Below are positions 10,970 to 22,900 of a stretch of DNA of 64,000 nucleotides, piece after piece. A program made the position numbers and the translations under genes. Origin of the DNA: Garcia nutans (lineage: Eukaryota; Streptophyta; Magnoliopsida; Malpighiales; Euphorbiaceae); NCBI GenBank assembly GCA_947685225.1, contig CANTUV010000012.1, positions 1,674,001 through 1,738,000 on the forward strand. The letters are read 5' to 3'. Below the pieces are notes generated by a model. The model searched no databases and had not been told where the DNA came from. It worked only from the letters and a program-made list of their open reading frames with translations. How positions within the stretch are numbered: position 1 is the stretch's first letter; every line of letters starts with the position of its first letter.

Positions 10970-12911
10970 TTTTTTTCTCTATATAAAAAAGTTTACTTGA
11001 ATTTTTATTTTTTTATTTTTTCTCATATTTTATAAATTCATATTTTTTTATTGCAAAAAATGTGTAAATTTTATTTTTAATTAATAAAAGTATCAAATTA
11101 TAAAATAAAATGGTTATATTTACTTATATATATTATATCAATAAACTTTCATAACAATCAAGGTAAGTATATCATTTTGTATTTTTTATAATAAAATTTA
11201 TTGTTAATTTATATATAAATTATTTTATATTTATTATTGATTATATTTATTTATATTTTATTATTTTTATTATTGTGCACACGCACAAGTAAGAGACTAG
11301 TAAAAATAATGCTAGTTCATTCAAGGCAATACATCTAGATATGTTTTACTTATAAACAAGAATATTTTTTTTCTTGTTATTAAAAGAATTTTTATAAAAC
11401 TTAATGAGTTTATATTAATTGTTTATGATAACGATTTATGAATAAACATAAAGCTAACATAAATAAATGTATTGTATTTTGAGAGAAAATATCATATAAT
11501 TTAGAATGCAATAAATTATTTAGAGATAATTTATAGATGGTCAATGAGAAAAAAAAAATCTTAAGTCTAAACTTTTCTTATCGTTATTTTAAATTTGATT
11601 ATAACATTTTTTAATATACGAGAGTGACATGAAATAGTCCTCCACTAGTAGGAGGTTATCTACTTCCTGAAAAAGCAAACAAAAATAACAAATGTCACAC
11701 AGTTTCAAATGATGTGAAAATTAAATTATTTTTCCATCAATAATATATATAATATTTAAATAATTATATAATTATATTAAAAATATTTTTAAAAAAAGAG
11801 AGATAGATTATAGTAGATACACTTAAATATTAATATTTTTTAAATAGAATTTTTTAGATATATAATTAATAGTATAAAATATTAAAATTATATTTCACAA
11901 TAGCTATTAAATAATTAATAAAGATAATATTAAAATTTAATGAGATTTAACTAATTTATCTACTTTTTTTAAATACCATTAAAATAATTTTATTAATACT
12001 AAAAAAATATAAAAAAATAAAAAAATTAAAGCCTTATAGAAAAAAAATAATTTTTTTGAAATATCCCTAACTTAAAGGGATGAGTATTTTTATAGCCTTA
12101 GAATCCCTCTTTATTCCTCACATCGTAAAGCCAAACCAACTCCCAAAAAAGGGGGAAAAAATCAATTTCAAGAAGCGGACAAGTGAATGGGTAGAATATA
12201 TTAAAGGGCTTGTAAATAGACACCAATCTTTGTATAAAGATGAATTTGAAATTAACTCCATTTTAAAAGTTACAATAAAGTAATATCAAAAGAAAGATTT
12301 AAAGATAAAAGATGATAGGTTTCTTTTATTTTTTACACATACAGAATATTTTGTAAGAATGTTTTTACGTAAAGCCATCTCTAAGGACGATTATTATCAT
12401 CCCCATATTAAAAATTGATGAATGTTTTAATATAGGTTTAAAAGAGTCAAATTTTAAATTTAGCTATTAAGATTAGAAAGCCCATTCCTATATTAATTAT
12501 TTATATATTTTATATTTATTTAATATGAATATTTATTTATATATATTTTTATTAGTTCTCTCAAGTAACAATTGGACCAAAATAATTTTTAATAAGTCCA
12601 GTTAACACTTACAATTTTATAATATAAACTTGATTAGAAAAATTTTATAACTTTAGGGACACCTTATACCAACCGAAAAAATTCAAAGGATAATCCAAAC
12701 AGAATGAAGAACAATTATTTAAAAGTCTACCATCAAGGGAAAGAAACTCAATATGAGGCAAGAACAAATTCTGAAGCAGCTCCACACGATAAATTATGAA
12801 AGAAATTCACCATAAATTAAGAATAAGTTCTAAATTTAATAGAAATTTTAGCTTAAATTTATGAGAAATGGGATTATAAAAATTAATTTTTGCTCTAATA
12901 ACATAATAAAT
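10970..12911 (+). repeat. 1.9-kb direct repeat, right copy
   Basis: This is the second copy of the block at 953-2878, ending at ATAATAAAT in both. It lies about 1 kb upstream of receptor-kinase copy 1. Its open frame at 12080-12283 (67 codons; contains KKRTSEWVEYIKGLVNRHQS) has a disrupted counterpart in the left copy. No family was recognised. Confidence 0.85.
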
Positions 12912-13159
12912 TTTTTAATAGAGATTTAGAAGAGTCAATCTTAAAAAACTAACTATTAAAGTTAAAGAATTCATTTCTATATTAATTAATAATATATTTT
13001 ATATTTATTCAATGTGAGACTTTATTTTTGTATATATATATTTTATTATAAATGACTAAGGTTTCTTTTATTAGATATAATATTCTAAATTTGATAAAAT
13101 ATGATAATGGAGATATAGTGATAATAGATAGAGATAATTATTGTCGTCTCCCATATCTT

Positions 13160-13713
13160 TAGAGGCGAGTTTTTATGTTTTTGGTAAAAGTGGATAAAAT
13201 TTAGTTAACCCAATTAAATTTTTAGTTAATCGGTTAAAATTTTTTTTTTCAGTTAATCGAATTTAGAATAATTCGATCGGTTTGATCAAAAAATTTATAT
13301 AAATTTAGTTTTTAGTTTGATTAATGATTAAATGATTCGGTTCGATCGGTTAACCATTAATCGAATATTTTTTTAAAAAAAATTATTTAGTTATTATTTT
13401 TTATTTAATTCTTTAATTATATTAATTTTTTACTATAAATATAAATTTTTATTGCAAAATAAATTATATATTTTTTAATTTTTTTAATAAATTTTATTTA
13501 ATTATTTAATTATATTAATTTTTTATTTTAAATAAAATTTTTATTATAAAATTAAAAAAATTGATCAGTTCAATTAATTAATCGAATTGATCGATTTGGT
13601 TTAATTAATTAATTAATCAAATCGATCGAAATAGAAATTTAATTAATTTAATTAAAAAATTAATTTAATTAATTAATTTGATCAATTAATTAAGCAATCA
13701 ATATCCATCTCTA
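13160..13713. mobile_element. Candidate hAT-like MITE
   Basis: This is a low-complexity block of (T)TAATCGATTCGATT-like words, a composition common in plant MITEs. Its ends are weakly inverted: TAGAGGCGAG on the left, and the complement of the right end reads TAGAGATGGA. No clear target duplication was found, so the boundaries are uncertain. Confidence 0.3.
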
Positions 13714-13932
13714 ATTTACGGGAATAATTTTGTATGTGTTTAATACTTTTTTTTGCTTAACTAAACTATAATAAAAAAAAAATAAGGTGTTGAAGATAAC
13801 CCATTTACCTTTTTTAAAAAAAGACTTTAGTATCAGAATTGGAAAATGTCAGTGTACGAAATGAACAAAAAACAATAGTAGTAGTAATTATTTATTTTGC
13901 CGTCATGTCAATAATGCAACTCGAAGACTGAA

Positions 13933-13940
13933 TATAAATA
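13933..13940 (+). promoter_or_regulatory. Candidate TATA box of receptor-kinase copy 1
   Basis: TATAAATA lies 43 bases before the ATG at 13983, which would leave a very short leader. Copy 2 has no equivalent because the duplicated unit starts inside intron 2. Confidence 0.45.
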
Positions 13941-13982
13941 AAGAGAGATGAATAGAAAGTGAGAGTATGAAGAGAAAGAATA

Positions 13983-14797
13983 ATGGGTAATAATAATGGT
14001 TCAGCTATACTTATTATTTTGCTTCTCCATTGGCAACTTGTTTATGGAGCAGGTACTGTTTATCGTTCATCTTACGCTAATATTACTGTAAGATCTAAAG
14101 GTGTATACTGTGGTGATAACTATACTTTGCCTTGTGCTGAAGGTAAAATTCTTCTCTTCTCTCACTCTCATACACACAGACACACACAAACTCACTCGTC
14201 AACTCCAATTGTTAATCATTTTGTTTTTTTAATATTACATTAGGGAAGGGGAATAATTGCTAATCATTTTGTTAATTGGCTTTTTTTTTTTTATAAATTT
14301 TTGTGGCGGATTAGATTTTGATCCATATTCAAACTCCAAATATCATGTAACTGTTTGAATTTTAAATTATTTTTAGTATTTCTAAACTTTTTAAATACTT
14401 CTAATATATTATGTTTTAAAATTATTCACTTTTTATATTGATAAAATTTTGATAAATTATATTTTGTATATTTAGATGACTTTATATAAATAATTAATTT
14501 TTTTTAATGTGTGTTCGGAGAGCACATGTTAAGCAACATGTCCATATTAGAAAAATCCAAGTAATATTTAAGAGGCATATATTGAATAATTGTTTGAGTT
14601 AATTAATTAAACTAAAAGTTGATATTTTTTTTGAAACATTTGGCAGCGAGTGCTATTCGAATTGTGATCGACAGTTTAAGGTTAATCCCAACAATCTACG
14701 TCACGGCTGCATACTGCGAACGCAACTCGAACTCAGGAGTAAACTGTACTTGTTCCAAAGATGACAAAAACGTCGTCGTTTGTCATATAACTGAAAT
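13983..14797 (+). CDS. Copy 1 exons 1-2: signal peptide and N-terminal cap
   Basis: Exon 1 (13983-14142) starts MGNNNG, followed by a hydrophobic core (SAILIILLLHWQLVYG) typical of a secretion signal. Exon 2 (14647-14797) ends in a Cys-containing segment, VNCTCSKDDKNVVVCHITE, which leads straight into the first LRR as in LRR-VIII-2 kinases. The residues after the signal peptide in exon 1 (YRSSYANITVRSKGVYCGDN) do not look like the usual start of this family, so exon 1 is less certain than exon 2. These exons are unique to copy 1. Confidence 0.6.
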
Positions 14798-16231
14798 GTA
14801 TGTATACCTATGCTTATCCATACTCATCACATATCTATGCATATATATAAACCAGTTAGACATCATCATCATCATCATCATCATTATTATTATTATAAAT
14901 ATTTTCAAAAATAAAACAATTATTGTCGATTTAAAAATGACTTTTTAAATTCTGTTTTTGTAGAAAAAAAATTCCGTAAGGAATTCGTAAATACACGTTC
15001 TATTTCTTAAGCATTAAGAAAATTAAGAAAAATAATTTTTTTTGAAAATGTAAATTTATATGTACTTTTATTATATTTTTATTTTATTATGAAATATATT
15101 TATTCAATATTTTTAATAAATAACAATAAATATGGATAAAAAAATTAAAAAATATGGATAAAAAAGTTTTAACTTATTAAAAAGATTAAGAGTTAATATA
15201 TTTATAGCTAATGTATTTGTTCATTTTTATCGCTTTACCCTAACGGTTTAAAGTAACCATTTTAGTTTTTGATCTCAAATTTTTTTTTTATCCTAACTGC
15301 CTTCTCTAGATTGATGTGAAAAACTATTTATATTTCACACACTAAAAGCGCATAAATATATCCAAAACAGCTGATATATTTTAGAAAATATAAAAAATTA
15401 TTTAAATTATTACTGTTAAAATTTGTATTACTATTTATTCAATTATTTTCTAAATTATAAAATTATTGTTATATTATTTAACACTAAATATTAAATTATT
15501 ACTTTTAAAATTTCCATTGCTTATTTATTATTATTTTAAATTCTAAAATCATTTTAGATTATTTATTAAATATTAACTAAATTTAAATTTATTTTAAAAT
15601 ATTATACTAAATTATATGAAAAATTAATTTAATAATTTTTAATCTTTCCCTAGCCCAATTTCCTTTAACAAAAAAGTAAAACAAACATAAATAAAAAAAA
15701 TTTAAGCAATAGTTTTATTTATAAATTTTACAAATCAAATAATAATTATCAATAAATTTAATTTAAATAAAAAACGAAAAAAGAATAGAGAAAAATAGCA
15801 ACTCCAGCTTCTTTAACAATCCAGCTCCTATTTCTCTAATCTGTATTCTTTCAAAACTTGATGACATCTAAAGGACATGCAAAAGTTGCAGCAGTAACTC
15901 GCAATAAATCTTGCACCCAAATCGTATCTTAGATCAGTTTGTTTTGGCCTAATCTTTCCACACAAAACAAAACAAAACAAAACAAATTTGCAAAAATCAT
16001 GTAAGGACATCAAAACTCTAAGTAGAACTCAAGAAATCAAAAGAATTTCCAAAAAAGTTGATAAAGAGCTCAAGAAAAAAAAAAAAAAAAAACTCAAGTT
16101 TCTTCATCCATTAACTTGATAATAATATTTCTGTTAAAAAAACAACCTTTTAATTAAGACAGAAATTTAAATTAAACGGATAATACCTTTCACAAACTTA
16201 GCTTGCTGGCTTGGGCTGTCAATTGGGATTG
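14798..16231. other. Intron 2 portion unique to copy 1
   Basis: AT-rich, with a (CAT)n/(ATT)n microsatellite at about 14861-14896. No gene is supported. The minus-strand frame at 15828-16013 covers an (AAAAC)n-like run at about 15961-15985 and is not convincing. Confidence 0.5.
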
Positions 16232-16387
16232 TGTATCACCAAAAATTAATTTAGGGGATTTTAAAGCTTTGAAGATATTGCGTAGCTTTTTAACCATCTC
16301 TTTAGTAGAGCTTGAAGGTTTCTCCCCCCTCTTTACAAACAAAGGGCTTTGAAAGATCAATGTTGAAACAATCTTGACCTTACAATT
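16190..16387 (-). other. Coding-like minus-strand segment, unrecognised
   Basis: An open frame of about 65 codons without an early Met has balanced, lysine-rich composition (contains KPSSSTKEMVKKLRNIFKAL) unlike the surrounding A/T noise. It lies within intron 2 of the receptor kinase and is cut at the duplication breakpoint in unit 2 (36351). It may be an exon remnant of a captured gene. No family was recognised. Confidence 0.2.
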
Positions 16388-16961
16388 TCATTCAGAGCTA
16401 AAAAAAATTATAAAAATCAAGCTAATACAGAAAGGGAATTTTCAAAATCAAGGCTTGAACGACACAAAAACAAACCAAAAACAAAAAGATAATGGAAATG
16501 GAAAAAATCCTAAACGATCAATGCAAATCGGCGGTAGAAATGAGTGGCCAAGGGAAGCAAATGGGTGGTGAATTATACTTGATAAAATCAATAAAAAATT
16601 ACACATCTTTTTTTTGAAAGAGAGAGAGAGAGTGAGAGAGATAAAAAAAATTACACATCGATTATACATTTATACAGAAAAACTAAAACCCATAATTAAA
16701 ATTTTCAAAAAAAAAAAAAACCCATAATTAAAATCTAATATTTATAATAAAAAATTTTTAACCGATAAAAAAATTATCTAATAATTATTTTTTAAAATAA
16801 CTGTAATTATTATTTTTTTAAAAAAATTGTGTTAATCAATTTGTCTATTAATTTATGACAGAATAAGTTTTTTTTTCTTAGAAAAATATTAGCATTATTG
16901 GGAACTGATAAAACTATTTCTTATTAATATTATTAATGCTTATTCCATTTTGAATTAACAG

Positions 16962-19900
16962 AAATCTGAGAAGTAGAGAACTAAGTGGCTATATTGATCC
17001 AGCGATAGGGAGGCTTCAATCCTTGAGACTACTGTAAGTATCTCCAGCGACTACATCACTCCTTTTTCCTATGGCCACTGAACAGAAGCTATTCAGATAA
17101 AATTTCATTATAAAATAGTTATATTTTAAATAAATTTAATGAAATCATTTAAAAATAAGTTGGAGAAAAAATACTAATATATAATTGGTGTAAAACTCGA
17201 TCAGGGATCTTTCAAACAGTCAATTAACGGGAACTTTACCTGCAAGTCTCGGAAATTTAACGAATCTGAAAATTCTGTAAGTTTTTTTTTTGTCTACAAT
17301 GTGAGCTAAGAAATTGTACACTGAATTTTTGTAAATTTCTCAAGTTGGTAATATATAAAATAATAATAATAAATATATTGATTTGAAAAACTGGATTATG
17401 CTAAACAAATTATATTTCAATTAACAAATTGTGTTAAAAGTAATAAAATTAAATAAAAAATGATTTCTAATTCAAAATCTGTGTGATTTATGGTTTTGTT
17501 TGAGCAGTTATGTATCCAATACCCAGCTTGTTGGTAGAATCCCTGACAGCTTCAGATATTTAAAATCACTGAATAATTTGTGAGTTTTTTTTTTATCAGT
17601 TTTCTTTTTGAAATATTAAATTTATTGGTGAATGATAAATGCACTATAATAAGTACTTTGTTCATACTAATTAATAATTGAATTTATAAATAATGTGATT
17701 TTACATGAAAATTAATTATAAAACAGGGATCTTTCAAAAAATTACTTGGATGGTCCAATACCCAGTAGCTTGGGTGATTTGCATAGTTTGACTTACATGT
17801 AAGTACTCTTCCAACTGTCTTTGATTCATCCAATTTTGATTATGTTAGGATGGATTCGAAATTTAATTTGGAAATTATATAAAAGATGCAATGATAAAAT
17901 ATTGACGACATTAAATTTTACGTAGTTTAATATAAGTCTACGTCTTTGGGTAAAAGAAAAAAAATCTACTAAACAAAACAGAGAGACGTATAAAATTTAG
18001 AAATATGAAATATCACTCAACTCTTATTTCAAATTCACTTAAGGCATATACAAGGTTTACTTAAATATTGGGCAAAAGCTAATATATGATTGCACAATAG
18101 CCTTCTTGAAAAATCTTTTCTATATTACTCCCCTTATAATTATTGTTTTTCACTACTAATTCTAATTCAATAAAGATCCTCACTCAATTAGAAATAACAT
18201 TAAAATAGAAATTCTATTTTATGTAGAAAATAATATTTCACTCAATTTGGCAATATTTTTTATATATTAAATAGAAAAATGTTTTATTTCAAATCCCATT
18301 AGAATTTTGGGGCACAATTCTAACATATTAATATATAACATAATGTAATCTTGAGGATTGAGGAGAATGAATAATTTTTGAACCAGAAGTTTTTTTTTAA
18401 TCTTACTTTTAGTAAATTTAGTTTTAATTTATACTTAAAATTAATTCTTTTAATGCCTCAAAACCCCTTTTCTTAATTTTTCGAGAAATAACTTTTATAC
18501 TCGTCAATAAAAAAACTCATCAACTTATTTATTTTCTTAAGGTTTTTTTTCTTGTTTTAATTTGGAGTTTAAACATTAATAATAATAAACATTAAATTCC
18601 ACTTAATTTTTTTTTGACAAATCATTCTTTTGGATTCAAGTCGGGTAATATTATAAGGCGGCTAAATTCTAACTACCGAAATTTGAAACTTCTTTAGTTA
18701 TGGTTATAATTATAATTTGAATATAATATAATTATTTCTTAGACTTTTTATTGTGAGTAAAGGAAAAGTATCTTATTTTTTACTTATTTTTTTCTTTTTG
18801 TTATGTTCATTATCAGCAATTATATTATTCTCACTGATATTAAATTTTATGAATTTACCATTGACTTTAATCCTAAAATTAATTCCGGTTAATTTTAAAC
18901 AATTAAAAGTAAATATAATATAATAATAGATTTTAATCACTCATTATTAAACACTAAAAATAAATACAATTTAATATTTTTTTATTTGATAATATGATTT
19001 TCTTTAACATAATTAAATCTTAAGATGAATTTGTTTGGTTGTTGAAATAAATGCCCCTAACAAGTGGAGTGCGCGTCAACTTTCTGAATGGACCCATACC
19101 TGCATGGTTGGGTAACCTCTCAGCGCTACAAACACTGTAAGGACACTTCTTTACTCAGCTCCCGTGCTAGATTTTCTTTTTAGTATTGATTTAAATTAAA
19201 TTTCTTAATATAATTTAGTAATGCAAAGTCTAAAAGTTAAATATTAAGATTAAAAATTTATTTCTATATTAATTTAATTAATTATTTATATTTATTAGAT
19301 TTGAGATTTCTCGAATAGCTTTAACAAAGTGAAAATTATGTTATACTATGAAATACACATTTTTTTTTAAATTATTTTATCGAATTAATAAGTTTCTGAT
19401 ATATTTCTCTTTTTTTTTTCTTTTTTTTCATGTCTGTGTTTTTTTATTAATTATTTTTTATTCCTCTAATAGATTTATACATTTTGTCATTTCAGGAGTC
19501 TCGATAGTAATATGCTATCAGGCCCAATTCCTGATCAACTGGGGAATCTCTCTCAACTTGAATTTTTGTACGAAATTAATTATTTATATATAATAATCTA
19601 TATATCCTTAGTTTATTTAGATGATCATAAAATTAAATTTTCAACTTTACTGAATTTCCTGCTTTTAGAATTTGAAAAAGGATTTGATTGAGAGAAAAAA
19701 ACAAAAAAACTTAGATATCAATTACTTCATTATAGTTATCCCTAATTTATGTGTTTTTATTTATTGGAAAAAAAAAAAAAACAGATCCTTGGATGACAAT
19801 GAACTCAATGGTACACTCCCTGAAGCATTTGGGAAATTGATCAATCTTAAGTGGCTGTAAGTTTCATTTAAAATGAAAACGTGAGGTTTTAATTGGGCTT

Positions 19901-22900
19901 TAATTTCAAGTTTGTTGATCATATTTAGATTTGATTAGATCAATGCTCAGCATGTAATTTTTAAAACATAAAAATAGAATAATATTTATACATCCTTACA
20001 TTTTTATTTGCAAGATCTTCACTTGTTTTTATAGTATTAATAAGAAAACAAAAAGTATATCTACTGTTAAGTTATGAAAAAATATTTTTTTTTCTTAAAT
20101 GCTAAATGTTTAAAATTTTATTGTTACAGTTGGTTGACGTCCAACTATTTTACCGGGGCTATTCCACAAAATTATTCTCATCTCACTAAATTGCAAGAAT
20201 TGTAAGTTTCATTTTTTTTTTAACAATGTACGATTACATAAGTTGTTTAATCTATGTTAAAATATATTTTGTTGTCTGACACTTGAAATTCAAATTTTTA
20301 ATCCAAATAAAATTTTTTATAATCATAAGCTTGTAAAGATCCCTTCAATTCTTCAATCATCATGAAGTCTAGATTTTTTTAATTCTTCAATATCACACAT
20401 CACATAATTTAAGCTTGTTGTCAAAGATCGAAGAATTTCCTCCATCATATGAACATCTTCTATTGTCTTACCATATGTCTTCAATTGGCTCATTATAAAC
20501 TTCACTTTGTGCAAAACTTTGAATTCGATTCAAGATCCTTCATTCGCAAAGCTTCAAATTCACCTCATAACTTTTGGAATTTTCACATTATCAACTCTTT
20601 TGAGGAATTCTTCAGAATCTCTCAAGCTTGCTTTGAGTTAATGGTATCAGCCACCTTCACACAAATTAATTCATCCAAACCTTGATAAGTGAGAGCAAAG
20701 GCTTGCAGATAATTCTTTCTTGTTTTTACCAAGAATTTTTCTCATTTTGAGACAACGATGGTTCATTGTCAAATGGAGTATAGCCTTTATTGTTAGCAAT
20801 AAAAGCCACAAAATTTTTTTTATATGGGTTAGCTTGATGCAAACAATAAAATAAATAATATAATGTAAATTAAGAAAAATAAAAATAAAAAACAAACAAA
20901 AAATAAAAGAACAATTAGAAATTTAACATGGTTGGTGTAAGCCTACTCCACAAGCGAAGAGGAGCAAAATTCATTAAAAGCTGAAAATGTGCATAGAACA
21001 AAAGGGAATATTAAAAATTTTTAATCAAATCGCACTTAAAAGCCTCATACAATCTCATAGAATTATAAATTCCCTGTGAGCCTAAAGAAAAATACAAAAA
21101 CTGACACCACAAATAACTACATATTAAGTCTATGTATATAAGCATTTTTGGCTTAAATAGAAAAAATACAAATCTTATTTAGGAAAGAATTTAGTTACTT
21201 GATTAAAAAAAATTGGAAGTCTTATCCAACAAGTCTTCCTAAATAATAACAAATTAGAAAAATCAACTTCCAATAAAAGACTAATTTCCAATAAAGAAAT
21301 TTAACTTTCAAAATAAGAATAATTGAGAATAATAAAATTTATTATATAATTCAAAGTCATCCCAACATCAATCTATGATATCCCATCACACATCTTATGA
21401 GCCAAATAAGACTTTCATACAAAGGCATATTTCTCTTCTGTAAAAGGAGGAAATTGAAATTAAAAAAAAAAAACAATCTTTACCCAACTTTCTCAAAATT
21501 TAAAGAGTACAAAAGAGACTCTGATATCAGTTTTGGCAAATGGAAGAAGAAAAGAGAATACCAGTATGATTTTTTTCCCACATATCAAAGTTTCAAATAA
21601 CAATGGGTATATACAAGCATATAGGCAGCTCTTAAGATTCTAGTTAGATAAACTTAACTAATCAATACCACTTTTAAAAAGAAAATTTCTAAAGTCACAC
21701 ATATAATTAACCTCCTGGAATAACACAAAAGCCACGCACACATCAAACTATCATATTCAAAGCTCATGAAACTAATCACCTAGTAAAAATGAAAAATCAT
21801 AGATAGACTTTACAAATAGCAAATCACTATTTTCAATAGTTGTACTTACCATTTTAAGTAAAAATTTAGATCATATAATAATTCAAAGATATTTACTAGA
21901 TAGTGCATATATTATATATTATGGCTAGCTGATTGTTGGCAAAATTGTGGTTGGAATGTAGTGCACTAGCTGGGAATGATTTATCTGGCAAGATACCTGA
22001 TTACATTGTGGAGTGGAAGAATCTCACGACTTTGTAAGTATATATATTTAAGAGCCTTTATATGCTAAAACTTTTAAAAAATATTTTTACTTCAAAAAAG
22101 TATTTTTATTTATATTTTTTAATAAATATATCATTTTTATCTAAGAACAAATGTAATAAGTTTTTTATTTTACATTTCTTTTGAAAAAAAAAGTATATAA
22201 TGAAATAATTAGGAAGTGGGGGTAACTCCAAATTATTGGTATGCCTTGCAATATACAATGTTTTGCATGGCTACAACATTACTTCTGAAATGAAGTTTGT
22301 GGTTGTGGAAAATGCATAAGTAGGTAGAAATGCGACATTGATGGGTGGATTAGGGCATGAGAAGGATACTAAATTAGGGGTATACTTGGGCCGAGCTAGG
22401 CTTTGCAGTTTTCCTTATGCTATAGCTCAACCCGAGTATAGTCTGAGCCTGGTTACCTAGCCCACAAACTAACCATAAGCCTGGATAGGTTGGGTCACCT
22501 CGGGATGACCAAACTAACTAGGCCAACATTTTTTTTTACCTTATATATACATAGATACAAATTGGCTTGAGGAGAATCTTTTAGGACTAAAGCTCGAGAT
22601 GAGGTCTATTCAGGTTGAAGGTTAAACCCTAGGCTCAACGAGGCATCATTTAACTCGACCTAATCCAACTAGGTTGGGTGGGGTCGAGTTGCTATGATTT
22701 TGGGCCTTATGAACAGCCTAAAACCGAATAGTGGGAATGACTCGATAACTAAAAGAAATTGAATTCTATTTAAATTAAACAATTAAATTAAAAGATCTTA
22801 GCAAAATGATCATATTTTTATTATATTTTATCAAACAAAATTTGTATATTTATTAATGGTTTTTCTAATAATTGCCCTTAAAATACAAAAAATAGTCTTA

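Noticed and set aside
953..12911. The 1.9-kb direct repeats as LTRs of one 12-kb retrotransposon
   Set aside because: The repeats lack TG...CA ends, no primer-binding site follows the left copy, and the DNA between them is a nest of unrelated elements.
13160..13713. Confident MITE call with target duplication
   Set aside because: Ends are only weakly inverted and the flanking eight bases do not match, so it is kept only as a low-confidence candidate.
15961..15985. (AAAAC)n-like run as a regulatory element
   Set aside because: Simple low-complexity repeat without supporting context.
19348..19593. 81-codon plus-strand frame
   Set aside because: It is intron sequence plus LRR exon 8 read in the wrong frame; the true exon is 19496-19567 with proper splice sites and phase.
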